A stretch of DNA of 64,000 nt from Bradyrhizobium diazoefficiens USDA 110 (GTDB taxonomy: Bacteria; Pseudomonadota; Alphaproteobacteria; Rhizobiales; Xanthobacteraceae), in contig NC_004463.1 in NCBI RefSeq assembly GCF_000011365.1, positions 4,140,001 to 4,204,000 of the forward strand. The letters run 5' to 3'. This document shows, one piece after another, positions 35,826 to 44,012 of the stretch; the first letter of the stretch is position 1; every line of letters starts with the position of its first letter. The position numbers and the translations under genes were made by a program. Under the pieces are notes generated by a model. The model did no database searches. It worked only from the letters and a program-made list of their open reading frames with translations, and was not told the DNA's origin.

Positions 35826-36653
35826 TTACCTGCGGGAAATAATCCTCCTGACGGGGGCGGGTTCCGCGTCAGCCCCACTGGAAATTGCAAGGTCGAACGG
35901 AACAATTTTCGCGCTTTCGGACGCGCGCGCGATCAGGGCGTGATTCGGCGGCACTTCCGTCCAGTCCGATTCCTTGTCGAACGGCTCGGACACGACGACG
36001 ACCTGGCCGCCGGCCTCGCGGAAATAGAGCGTGTTGGCGGCATCGTTGACCGCGACGCGAAACGCATAGAGATCCCTCCCGTTGGCGATCGCGCTGGTGA
36101 AGCGCAGCCGCTCGCGAAGCTGGCCTTCGTTGACGAGACCGACGAGCGATTGCAACACGGCCTGCGTTGCTCGAAGCGGATCGTTGTCGAGGCCGGCGCC
36201 CATGATGGCGAGGAAAACGGCTTCGGAGTCGGTCGTCCCCAATCGCGACGGATAATACGCATCCGGGATCAGCGCCTCGACCTTGCGCCGCAGCCGGTTC
36301 CAGCTGCCGACGAATCCGTTGTGCATGAACATCCATTGGCCGCAGGCGAAGGGATGGCAATTCTGCCGCGTCACCGCCGTGCCGGTGGCGGCGCGGACAT
36401 GAGCGAAGAAGAGATGCGAGCGCAGATGGCGGCAGAGATAGCGCAGGTTTTCATCCGACCAGGCCGGGCGCGTCTCACGGTAGAGGCCGGGCTCCGGATG
36501 CTCGCCGTACCAGCCGAGCCCGAAGCCGTCGCCATTCGAACCCGCGGTGGACTGGAGCGAGCGGATGCTCTGCGCGATCAGCGAATGCTCGGGCTCGGTG
36601 ACGTAAGGTTCGAACGAGGTGGTCTCGCCCCGGTATGCGATCCAGCGGCACAT
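35826..36653 (-). CDS. Class II glutamine amidotransferase (YafJ-like)
   Basis: A 275-residue N-terminal nucleophile hydrolase. Cys2 of MCRWIAYRGE becomes the N-terminal nucleophile after Met removal. GETTSFEPYV, HNGFVGSWN and GTTDSEAVF match the amidase fold. It can release ammonia from glutamine or hydrolyse gamma-glutamyl compounds. Its partner is likely the GCS2-like ligase next door (inference). The start at 36653 is required by the nucleophile rule. A well-matching stress promoter lies 38 bases upstream. Confidence 0.9.
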   Translation of the reverse strand: MCRWIAYRGETTSFEPYVTEPEHSLIAQSIRSLQSTAGSNGDGFGLGWYGEHPEPGLYRETRPAWSDENLRYLCRHLRSHLFFAHVRAATGTAVTRQNCHPFACGQWMFMHNGFVGSWNRLRRKVEALIPDAYYPSRLGTTDSEAVFLAIMGAGLDNDPLRATQAVLQSLVGLVNEGQLRERLRFTSAIANGRDLYAFRVAVNDAANTLYFREAGGQVVVVSEPFDKESDWTEVPPNHALIARASESAKIVPFDLAISSGADAEPAPVRRIISRR

Positions 36654-36690
36654 GCAGGTTCCAGTCGAGGGGTTATTCTTGAGGTGCACC

Positions 36691-36716
36691 AACAAACCCG
36701 ACGGCGTTTGTGTTCC
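36691..36716 (-). promoter_or_regulatory. EcfG-type general stress promoter for the amidotransferase operon
   Basis: On the minus strand GGAAC (36712-36716), 17 bases, TGTT (36691-36694). It is the best match in the window to GGAAC-N16/17-CGTT (one -10 base differs) and lies just before the first gene of the operon. Confidence 0.65.
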
Positions 36717-36755
36717 CGACAGAGGCCGCGGCGACCGCGCGACACCCGCCTGTGT

Positions 36756-36848
36756 CTAATCCTGCTCGTCGAGTACCTTGGACGGAGCCTTGCCATACGG
36801 ATAGAAATGCTCCTTGCGGCCCTGATCCCAGAGCGCCTTGAGCCGCAT
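36756..36848 (-). CDS. Possible 30-residue peptide
   Basis: The frame MRLKALWDQGRKEHFYPYGK followed by APSKVLDEQD has GGAG nine bases before the ATG. It lies 41 bases after the MOSC-reductase gene on the same strand, so it would be on its transcript. It is basic and aromatic, with no family known to me. Confidence 0.4.
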   Translation of the reverse strand: MRLKALWDQGRKEHFYPYGKAPSKVLDEQD

Positions 36849-36889
36849 TTGAATCGCTCCATGGTTTGGCGAGGGTGTGTCGAAGCCGG

Positions 36890-38650
36890 TCAAAGATCGA
36901 TCACGACATCTGCCTTCGGTTGCGAGCAGCAGATCAGGACATTGCCGTCCGCGGGCGGGTCGAGCGGATCGGGCGCGTAGCTGACTTCTCCGGCCACGAG
37001 CCCGCTCTCGCAGTTGTGGCAAACCCCGGTCCGGCACGACCAGCGCACCGGGACGTCGCACGCTTCGGCCAGCTCGAGCAGGCTGGCATAGGATGGTCCC
37101 CAGCGGACATTGAGGCCGCTGCGCGCGAATGACACCATCGGGCCCGGGCCGGGTGCTCCGACCGGCGCATGCGCGGGTGTCCGCGGCGAAGCCGCGATGC
37201 CGGGCGTCAGCGATGGCCTCGCGCCGAACAGCTCGGTGTGGATGCGATCGGGCGCGACGCCCAATGCGGCCAGGCCGGCCGTGAGATCGCTCATGAAAGC
37301 GGCCGGCCCGCAGAGATAGAAATCGCCGTCGCGCGGCATGTTGAGCCGTTCGATCAGGTGCTGATCCAGATGTCCGGCGCTGTCGAAATCCGCTCCCGGA
37401 CGATCGGCCGGATCGGGTGCGCTGAAGCAGACGTGGCTGTGATAGTGAGCGAGTCCGGCCAACAGCCCGCGCGTCTCGGCGGCGAACGCATGCTCGCGGC
37501 CGTTGCGCGCGCCGTGCAGCCACCAGACGTCTCGCGTCGACCCTTCCGCGACGAGCGCGTGGAGCATGGCGAGCACCGGCGTCACGCCGATGCCCGCGCT
37601 GAGCAAGACGACGGGCCGCGCATCCTGCCGGAGCGTGAAGCTGCCGCGTGGCGCACCGACTTCGACGACGTCGCCAACTCGGAGACTGTCGGCGATATAG
37701 AGGGAGGCCGCGCCGTGCGCTTCCCGCTTGATGCTGATGCGGTAGGGCGGGGCATCGGAGCGGCTCGACAGCGAGTAGCTGCGCGTCATCGCCTGTGCCT
37801 CAGAGGGCCCGAGCCGCACGACGACAAATTGACCGGGCAGGGCGGGGGCCGCGCGATGCCCGTCCGTGGGTTCGAGGATCAGTGACGTCACGGTGCCGCT
37901 TTCGGCGATCTTGCGCGAGACGCGAAACGGACGAAAACCGCGCCAGGCAGGAGGTGGGCTCGCCGCCGGGCCGAGCCCGGCGTTTCCTGCGGCAATCTTG
38001 CTTGTGCGCTGCTGCTCGAGCAGCGATGCGAAGGAACGATTCCAGCCGCGGCTCAGCGCCGGAATCCGCAGCGCGCGCTCTAGGCGGTCGCGCGGGTGAG
38101 GGGGCAGGTAAAGCAGCGCGTTGATCTCGAACACGCTCATGCTTTCGGGACCGTTGGCGAGAAGCGTGATCTCGTCACCGGCCTCCACGTCGCCTTCCTC
38201 GATCACGCGAAAATAGAAGCCGGGCCGGCCGTGCCTAACGAGCAGTGCGGGCATGTCCGGCTCGTCCATGCGAATGCCCAGCCGGTAGCAGGTGACGCGC
38301 GGCTGCGTCACCTCGAACAGGGCGGAGCCGATCCTGTAGCGGTCTCCAATGCACACGTTGGTGTCGGCAAGGCCTTCGACGGTGAAGTTCTCGCCGAATT
38401 GACCATGAACGAGATCCGGTCGTCCCAGATGTTCCTGCCAGTACCGATAGGACTCGTCCTGGTAGACGAAGACGGCGCGCTGTTCGCCGCCATGGCCGGC
38501 CGTATCGCCCTGGCCGTCGCCGTCGATGTTGAGCCTGCGCACCCTGCGCGGCCCTTCGACGGGGGCCTTCCAGATGCCGGTATGGACGGTCTTGCCTTGC
38601 CAGGCGACGTCGCGCGGCAGGCCGACATTGACGGAAAGCAGACGTGCCAT
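36890..38650 (-). CDS. MOSC domain fused to flavodoxin-reductase-like oxidoreductase and plant-type ferredoxin
   Basis: A 586-residue three-part protein. The MOSC domain (about 1-215; RRLNIDGDGQGDTAGHGGEQ, HGQFGENFTVEG, and QPRVTCYRLGI with the conserved Cys) is a molybdenum-cofactor sulfurase C-terminal type. The reductase (about 235-470) has FAD-binding MTRSYSLSS and NAD-binding GIGVTPVLAML. The C-terminal [2Fe-2S] ferredoxin (about 505-586) has SCRTGVCHNCESG and the distal Cys in VLICCSQ. It resembles YiiM plus a reductase in one chain, which fits detoxification of N-hydroxylated compounds through a Moco enzyme (inference). GTG 38653 is a close alternative start. Confidence 0.92.
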   Translation of the reverse strand: MARLLSVNVGLPRDVAWQGKTVHTGIWKAPVEGPRRVRRLNIDGDGQGDTAGHGGEQRAVFVYQDESYRYWQEHLGRPDLVHGQFGENFTVEGLADTNVCIGDRYRIGSALFEVTQPRVTCYRLGIRMDEPDMPALLVRHGRPGFYFRVIEEGDVEAGDEITLLANGPESMSVFEINALLYLPPHPRDRLERALRIPALSRGWNRSFASLLEQQRTSKIAAGNAGLGPAASPPPAWRGFRPFRVSRKIAESGTVTSLILEPTDGHRAAPALPGQFVVVRLGPSEAQAMTRSYSLSSRSDAPPYRISIKREAHGAASLYIADSLRVGDVVEVGAPRGSFTLRQDARPVVLLSAGIGVTPVLAMLHALVAEGSTRDVWWLHGARNGREHAFAAETRGLLAGLAHYHSHVCFSAPDPADRPGADFDSAGHLDQHLIERLNMPRDGDFYLCGPAAFMSDLTAGLAALGVAPDRIHTELFGARPSLTPGIAASPRTPAHAPVGAPGPGPMVSFARSGLNVRWGPSYASLLELAEACDVPVRWSCRTGVCHNCESGLVAGEVSYAPDPLDPPADGNVLICCSQPKADVVIDL

Positions 38651-38834
38651 CACGGTTTCCCGACCCTGAGGTGCGACCCGATCCGACGGGTCGCCTGCAC
38701 GCTAATCTGCATCCAATTCGAACTGTTAGCTCGTTAGCCGTTGTTAGACGTTGCAAGGGAACCCTTGCCGCCGGAGTTCTGCGTCATCAGATCAAGGCGG
38801 CGGGAGGCGGTTTCATTCGGGATCGGAGGTCGAG

Positions 38835-39215
38835 ATGGACGATCGAGCCAGATTGGCGGCGCTCCAGCGCCATTGGGACGCTTCGGACGCGAACGATTTC
38901 GAGGCCGAGCACGCCATCTATCGCGACGACGCGGTGCTCGACTATCCCCAATCGAGCGAGCGCATCCACGGCCGGAGGAACATTCAGGAGAGCCGCCTCG
39001 TGCAGCCGAACAAGAAGCGCTTCTCGGTTCGGCGGATCATCGGCGGCGGCGATCTCTGGGTGAGCGAGTTCGTGCTGACTTATGACGGCGTGCCGTCCTA
39101 CGTCGTGAGCATCATGGAATTCCGCGACGGACTGGTGGCGCACGAAACGCAATATTTCGGCGACCGGTTCGATCCATCACCCTCGCGTGCGCATTTGGTT
39201 GAGGTCGTGAGGTAG
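38835..39215 (+). CDS. SnoaL/NTF2-like protein
   Basis: A 126-residue protein: a cone-shaped alpha+beta fold with N-terminal helix RLAALQRHWDASDANDFEAE, then EHAIYRDDAVLDYPQSSERI and long strands ending MEFRDGLVAHETQYF. Family members bind small hydrophobic ligands or act as isomerases; the substrate is unknown. The start at 38835 has GGAGG; a longer frame to 38751 does not match. It is single, divergent from the MOSC fusion. Confidence 0.85.
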   Translation: MDDRARLAALQRHWDASDANDFEAEHAIYRDDAVLDYPQSSERIHGRRNIQESRLVQPNKKRFSVRRIIGGGDLWVSEFVLTYDGVPSYVVSIMEFRDGLVAHETQYFGDRFDPSPSRAHLVEVVR

Positions 39216-39579
39216 GAGCGGTGCCCGTGCCCACACTCCGTCATTGCGAGCGCAGCGAAGCAATGACGGTGGGGATGCAGCGCGTCCTGGACATGCGCAC
39301 CACTGCTTAACCAAACATGGCAACACGGAACCGATGCGGCGGCTGGTCGCAGTCTCATCGCCTTGATTCCGACAGACCCATCTTTATGTCTGAGGCGAAC
39401 AAGAATCCGGGCCCCTCTGGCGAGGCCGCCGACGAATGTCGGCAAACCTCGTGATGTCGGATGACCTGTCCCGCGCGAATGCGATGGATCGGCCGATCGT
39501 CGGGTCTTCTCTGTTCCCTCCGACCCAATCGTCCCCATCGCAGCTCCGCGCGGCCATTTCGCAACGTTGAGGAGCATCG
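39216..39579. other. Intergenic region upstream of the TerB operon
   Basis: 360 bases with the palindromic repeat at its start and the TerB leader at its end. I see no gene and no clear promoter. Confidence 0.5.
39238..39269. repeat. CCGTCATTGC palindromic repeat
   Basis: CCGTCATTGC and GCAATGACGG are perfect 10-base arms around GAGCGCAGCGAA. This is the typical dispersed Bradyrhizobiaceae element; a partial copy is at 13425. It may also act as the terminator of the gene ending 39215. Confidence 0.75.
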
Positions 39580-40041
39580 ATGTCTGACGCCAAATACTCA
39601 AACCCGATCGAACTCGAGATTGCCGAACCGTCCAGCCTCAACGAGCAGGCAGCGGCGGCGCTGATCATCGCCGGTGCGCTTGTCGCGGTGGCCGACCGGC
39701 GCGTCTCGCCGGTCGAGCGCGACGAGGTGATCCGTTTCATCAGGGATCGCGGACTGGCGCCGCATATCGGCGACGACCGATTGTTCGCGATGTTCGACGA
39801 GCTGGCGGAACGGCTCGAGGAGCCCGACTTTGCCAATGTGGTGATCGACACGCTGCGCCCGGTCTCGAACATGTCGCTCTCGTCCCATCTGATGGAGCTG
39901 TCGGAGCGCGTTGCGGCCGCGGACGAGGACGTGCATCCCCATGAGGTGCAGGCGATCAAGCTGCTGCGGCTGCTGACGCTGGTGTTGCCGCGCGCCAAGC
40001 AGGTCGGACCGGGTGCGGCAGGCCCCATCCCAAAGGAGTGA
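39580..40041 (+). CDS. TerB-like (tellurite resistance domain) protein
   Basis: A 153-residue all-helical protein. AAAALIIAGALVAVADRRVS and VERDEVIRFI match the TerB fold, with a repeat-like LIMELSERVAAADED region and HPHEV toward the end. TerB domains bind divalent metal and associate with TerC at the inner membrane. GAGGAG precedes the ATG. It is the first gene of a four-gene row with PGPGW-like, TerC and UPF0114 proteins. Confidence 0.85.
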   Translation: MSDAKYSNPIELEIAEPSSLNEQAAAALIIAGALVAVADRRVSPVERDEVIRFIRDRGLAPHIGDDRLFAMFDELAERLEEPDFANVVIDTLRPVSNMSLSSHLMELSERVAAADEDVHPHEVQAIKLLRLLTLVLPRAKQVGPGAAGPIPKE

Positions 40042-40043
40042 GC

Positions 40044-40406
40044 ATGAGCGCGGCATCGGACGAGCATACGACCCGAACCAAGGGCACCACGGGCCAGATG
40101 GCCGGCGGTGACCCGCGCCTCGACAGGCTCGTCCATCGCCTGCCGCCGCGCGTGGGCGACACCGTCACCTATCTGCTCAAGCCGTCCAGCCGCTGGGTGA
40201 GAATCCCCTCGGGCGCGCTGCTCGTCGTCGGCGGCGTGCTCTCCATCCTGCCGGTGCTCGGCATCTGGATGCTACCGCTCGGCCTCGCGCTGCTTGCCGA
40301 GGACGTGCCGGCGCTGCGCTCGTCCCGGTCGAAGGTGTTCGACTGGATCGAACGCCGCAAGCCGCAATGGCTCGAACCGTCCGCATCGAAGAATGATCAA
40401 TCATGA
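40044..40406 (+). CDS. PGPGW-like small membrane protein
   Basis: A 120-residue protein with two membrane segments (RIPSGALLVVGGVLSILPVL and GIWMLPLGLALLAE) after a 50-residue soluble start. The turn LPVLGIWMLPLGLALLAEDVP recalls the PGPGW family of predicted transmembrane proteins. AAAGGAG lies before ATG 40044. It starts two bases after terB ends and overlaps terC by 4 bases, so it is tightly coupled. Function is unknown. Confidence 0.75.
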   Translation: MSAASDEHTTRTKGTTGQMAGGDPRLDRLVHRLPPRVGDTVTYLLKPSSRWVRIPSGALLVVGGVLSILPVLGIWMLPLGLALLAEDVPALRSSRSKVFDWIERRKPQWLEPSASKNDQS

Positions 40407-41041
40407 TTGAATTCATCACCGCCGACGCGCTGACCGCGCTGCTTCAGGTCGTCCTGATCGACCTCGTGCTCGCCGGCGACAACGCCGTCGTCATCGGCCT
40501 TGCCGCTGCCGGGCTGCCGGCCGAGCAGCGCCGGCGCGCCATCGTCGTCGGTATTGTCGCGGCGACTGCGCTCCGGATCGCCTTTGCCGGCGTCGCGACC
40601 CAGATCTTGCAGGTGATCGGCCTCCTGCTCGCCGGCGGCGTGCTGCTGCTCTGGGTGTGCTGGAAGATGTGGCGCGAACTGCGCGAGCAGGCCGCGCATG
40701 GAAGCGGGCTTGCGTTCAGCCATGGCGGCGGCGGAAGCGCGGCATCGGCACCGCGCAAGACCTTCGGCCAGGCCGCCCTGCAGATCGTCGCGGCCGACGT
40801 CTCGATGTCGCTCGACAACGTGCTCGCGGTCGCGGGCGCGGCGCGCGAGCATCCCTACATCCTGGCCTTCGGCCTGCTGCTGTCGGTCGCGATGATGGGT
40901 GTGGCCGCCGATCTGCTCGGCCGCGTGCTCCAGAAGCAGCGCTGGATCGCCTATGTCGGCCTCGCCATCATCGTTTACGTCGCCTTCGAGATGATCTATC
41001 GCGGCTCGCTCGAGCTCGCGCCGGTCATCGCGAGTCTCTGA
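40403..41041 (+). CDS. TerC family integral membrane protein
   Basis: A 212-residue protein with about seven membrane helices. LIDLVLAGDNAVVIGLAAAG and VAADVSMSLDNVLAVAGAA carry the paired acidic DNxV motifs of TerC/YjbE, which likely bind a metal ion. Members handle Mn2+ efflux or confer tellurite resistance. It overlaps the preceding gene by ATGA. A His/Gly-rich loop (FSHGGGGS) lies between the halves. Confidence 0.92.
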   Translation: MIEFITADALTALLQVVLIDLVLAGDNAVVIGLAAAGLPAEQRRRAIVVGIVAATALRIAFAGVATQILQVIGLLLAGGVLLLWVCWKMWRELREQAAHGSGLAFSHGGGGSAASAPRKTFGQAALQIVAADVSMSLDNVLAVAGAAREHPYILAFGLLLSVAMMGVAADLLGRVLQKQRWIAYVGLAIIVYVAFEMIYRGSLELAPVIASL

Positions 41042-41089
41042 GGCCGAATCTCTTGGGCGACATCTCTTGCCTGCACTCCGGAGTGATCA

Positions 41090-41671
41090 ATGATTTCTGA
41101 ACCCAAAGCACCTTCGGCCGCGCCTTCGCTGCCGCAAATCGGCCCGTTCGCCCAGCTGATCTTTGGCTCGCGCTGGCTGCAGGTGCCGCTCTATGTCGGC
41201 CTCATCATCGCACAGGGCGTCTACGTGCTGCTGTTCCTCAAGGAGCTCTGGCACCTGGTCGTGCACTCCTTTGACGCCAGCGAACAGCAGATCATGCTGG
41301 TCGTGCTCGGACTGATCGACGTCGTCATGATCTCGAACCTGCTGGTGATGGTTATCGTCGGCGGCTACGAGACCTTCGTCTCGCGGCTGAACCTGAGCGG
41401 CCATCCCGACGAACCGGAATGGCTCAGTCACGTCAACGCCAGCGTGCTCAAGATCAAGCTTGCGATGGCGATCATCGGCATCTCCTCGATCTCGCTGCTT
41501 CGGACCTTCATTGAGGCCGGAAATCTCGGAACCACGCGCAGCAATTTCACCGAGACCGGCGTGATGTGGCAGGTGCTGATCCACCTGACCTTCATCATCT
41601 CGGCGATCGGCATTGCCTGGGTCGATCGCCTGAGCGAGAGCGGACACCGCAAGCAAGCGGGTCACGGCTGA
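41090..41671 (+). CDS. UPF0114 (YqhA) family membrane protein
   Basis: A 193-residue protein with four membrane helices. It fits TIGR00645/UPF0114 (SRWLQVPLYVGLIIAQGVYV, DVVMISNLLVMVIVGGYETF, and the conserved NLSGHPDEPEWL). Function is unproven. It lies 48 bases after terC and probably shares its transcript. The combination with TerC suggests a metal or envelope stress function (inference). Confidence 0.9.
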   Translation: MISEPKAPSAAPSLPQIGPFAQLIFGSRWLQVPLYVGLIIAQGVYVLLFLKELWHLVVHSFDASEQQIMLVVLGLIDVVMISNLLVMVIVGGYETFVSRLNLSGHPDEPEWLSHVNASVLKIKLAMAIIGISSISLLRTFIEAGNLGTTRSNFTETGVMWQVLIHLTFIISAIGIAWVDRLSESGHRKQAGHG

Positions 41672-41770
41672 GCGCCTGGCTGGCGAGATCGAGGTCGGCG
41701 AGGGGCGGCGAGGCGGTTTCGCTTGCGCGGAGCGAGCTGCTCGCGATCGCGCGATTTGACCGGAGAAACC

Positions 41771-42739
41771 TCAGAGGTGCGGACTGTCGTCCGCAAAATC
41801 GCGGGCCTGCGCCAGCGTCCCGGACGGCATCTCGCCGAACGTCGTCCTGTAGAGTTTCGAGAATTCGCCCATGTGCCAGAAGCCGTTCGCGAGCGCCGCG
41901 GCCTTCACGGTCATTCCGTCACCTCCGGTCAGGAGCTGCGTGCGGGTCGACCACAGCCGCTTCAGCCTGAGATGGTGATGCAGGCTGACGCCATGCACCG
42001 CCTGTGTCGCGCTCTGGAGCGTGCGAACGGAGACGCCGAGCGCATTTGCGAGGTCGCCGCTGTAGAGCGGGATGCCGCCGGACAGCGTGGCCGCCTCGTC
42101 CAGCCGCGCGACCAGCTTGCGATGCTTGTCGAACGATCCGCGCCGGCGGTCTTGCGCGTCGACGGGGGCAAGGGCGGCATCGAGGCCTTCGAGAAGCCTT
42201 TCCTGGATCGGCCGGTCGATGGCTTCGAATTGCCTGGGATCATTGCAGCGTGAGGCCAGGCAGAACATGTCGAGGATCGCGGCGCGCAGGCCCGCCATCG
42301 TGTCGTCGTCGAGACGCGTGAATTCGAGCCCGGTCTCGTAGTCCGCCCAGCCGCGATGGCGCATGTCGGAGTTGAAGCGCAGCATCAGATAGGTGTTGGC
42401 GTGATGCTCGACCGCCTCGGTGGGGACCTTGCCGCGCACGATTCCGATCATCGAATTGTCGATCTCGCGGCCGTTGGCGGTGAAATGACAGGCGAGCGGG
42501 ATGACGAGGCCGACGCCGTGATCGGTGCCGATGTTGGCCTGAAGGCGCCGGGCGAAGGTCCGCTGGAGCACGAACAGACCATCCTGGAGCGGCAGGATGG
42601 CGCGGTGCAGCGAGAACTCGCGCGGCTCGAGCGGTGTGCTGATGCCGCCGCCCAGCACCTCGCTCGGACGAAAGGACTCGAAGTCGCTGTAGCGCTCGAT
42701 GCCCAGGACTCGCGACGGCTTGAGCCAACGTACCGGCAT
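41771..42739 (-). CDS. AraC-family transcriptional regulator
   Basis: A 322-residue regulator. The N-terminal ligand-binding domain (AraC_binding_2-like, PREFSLHRAILPLQDGLFVL, GLVIPLACHFTANG) is followed by a C-terminal double helix-turn-helix. The first is YSGDLANALGVSVRTLQSAT; the second is VKAAALANGFWHMGEFSKLY with the FG sequence. The start is MPVRWLKPSR at 42739; the extra upstream frame looks non-coding. The ligand and target are unknown. It lies downstream of a LysR gene on the same strand. Confidence 0.87.
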   Translation of the reverse strand: MPVRWLKPSRVLGIERYSDFESFRPSEVLGGGISTPLEPREFSLHRAILPLQDGLFVLQRTFARRLQANIGTDHGVGLVIPLACHFTANGREIDNSMIGIVRGKVPTEAVEHHANTYLMLRFNSDMRHRGWADYETGLEFTRLDDDTMAGLRAAILDMFCLASRCNDPRQFEAIDRPIQERLLEGLDAALAPVDAQDRRRGSFDKHRKLVARLDEAATLSGGIPLYSGDLANALGVSVRTLQSATQAVHGVSLHHHLRLKRLWSTRTQLLTGGDGMTVKAAALANGFWHMGEFSKLYRTTFGEMPSGTLAQARDFADDSPHL

Positions 42740-42911
42740 CTCGGGTCCCAGTGATCTCAGGCGTTCGGCGTGTGCCGGCGCGTCCTCGACCTCGCGCGCG
42801 CGACATCGGCCGGAAATGTTGCCGGAGCAACCGTGCTTCAGGCAAGTCCGCAAGACCACGGGGCGTGCGGTCGCCTCCAAGCTGCTCCGGCTTGCCGGCG
42901 GCGCGGAGATG

Positions 42912-43850
42912 TCACGCCGTCTGCGGATAGGCCGCGTTCTCGCGCCGCTCGCGCTCGCCCAGTTCGCGCACCAGTTCCTGGAGAAAGGACTCGGTGTAGG
43001 CGGGCAGGGTGCGCTCGGCGCGAACATAGATGCCGAGGTCGGACCAGACCGGGCTGCCGGCATTGTCGAGCGGCAGGAAGACGAGCTGGCTCTCGCGCGA
43101 CAGCCGGCCGATGCCAAGCTGGGTCTGGAAGGCGACGCCGACGCCGCGTGCGGCAAGCTCGCGCATCAGGTCGATCGAATTGGCCTGGATCGCCGGCTCC
43201 GGCGTCTCGGAGAGCTGTGCGATCAGCGGCTGGAGCAGATGATAGATCGACAGCTCCGGCAGCGCATTGATGACGGGGAAGGCGAGGCATTGCTCCAGCG
43301 TCACTGTCTTGCGGCGCGCCAGCGGATGCTCGCGCGATACCACTGCGCCGAGGCGGAACCGCTTCAAGGCGACCTGGCGCAGGTCCGGCGGATGGCGGAG
43401 CGCCATGGCGATGCCGATGTCGGCCTCGCCGCGGCTCAGGGCCTCGAGCACGTCCGACGATCCCTTCACCTCGGTGGTGAAGCTGACGCGGCGGGCGCGG
43501 CCGCGGTGCGAGGCGATCAGGTCCGGCAGCACCGATTCCGTCAGCGACTCGATGCAGGCGATGCTGACGGTGCCGCGCCAGTTGCCGGACAGGGACGCGA
43601 CGTCCGAGCGGAAGCGGTCGAGGTCCTGGAGCACGTTCATGACATGCCGGGCCAGCATCTCGCCGACCGTCGTCAGCGTCAGGCCGCGCGCAGTGCGCTC
43701 GAACAGGGGGGATCCAACCTCTTGCTCGAGCTTGAGAATCTGGCGGCTGACCGCCGAGGAGGCAACGTTCAGGACGCGCGCCGCGGCCCGGATCGAGCCG
43801 GTGCGGCGGACGGCGTGGAAGTACTGGATGGCCGGTGAGTGAAATCGCAT
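42912..43850 (-). CDS. LysR-family transcriptional regulator
   Basis: A 312-residue regulator. The N-terminal winged helix-turn-helix (FHAVRRTGSIRAAARVLNVA, SAVSRQILKLEQEVGSPLFE) is followed by the LysR substrate-binding domain (about 90-300, VSIACIESLTESVLPDLIA, GVGVAFQTQLGIG). The start is MRFHSPAIQYFHAV at 43850. It is divergent from the regulator at 44013, the usual LysR arrangement with a target. The effector is unknown. Confidence 0.9.
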   Translation of the reverse strand: MRFHSPAIQYFHAVRRTGSIRAAARVLNVASSAVSRQILKLEQEVGSPLFERTARGLTLTTVGEMLARHVMNVLQDLDRFRSDVASLSGNWRGTVSIACIESLTESVLPDLIASHRGRARRVSFTTEVKGSSDVLEALSRGEADIGIAMALRHPPDLRQVALKRFRLGAVVSREHPLARRKTVTLEQCLAFPVINALPELSIYHLLQPLIAQLSETPEPAIQANSIDLMRELAARGVGVAFQTQLGIGRLSRESQLVFLPLDNAGSPVWSDLGIYVRAERTLPAYTESFLQELVRELGERERRENAAYPQTA

Positions 43851-44012
43851 GGGTCCCCCGGCACGAACTATAGCCGTTGCCGAAACGGCATCAACATGTA
43901 CGAAATTCTCTGCTTTTCGAGAGCGCTGGTCCCCCCTAGGTTCGCCGCCGGTTCGGCCGGGTCCCAAAGAGGGCCGCCGGGCCTGCGCAACGACGCGCAA
44001 GGGGATTTCGGG

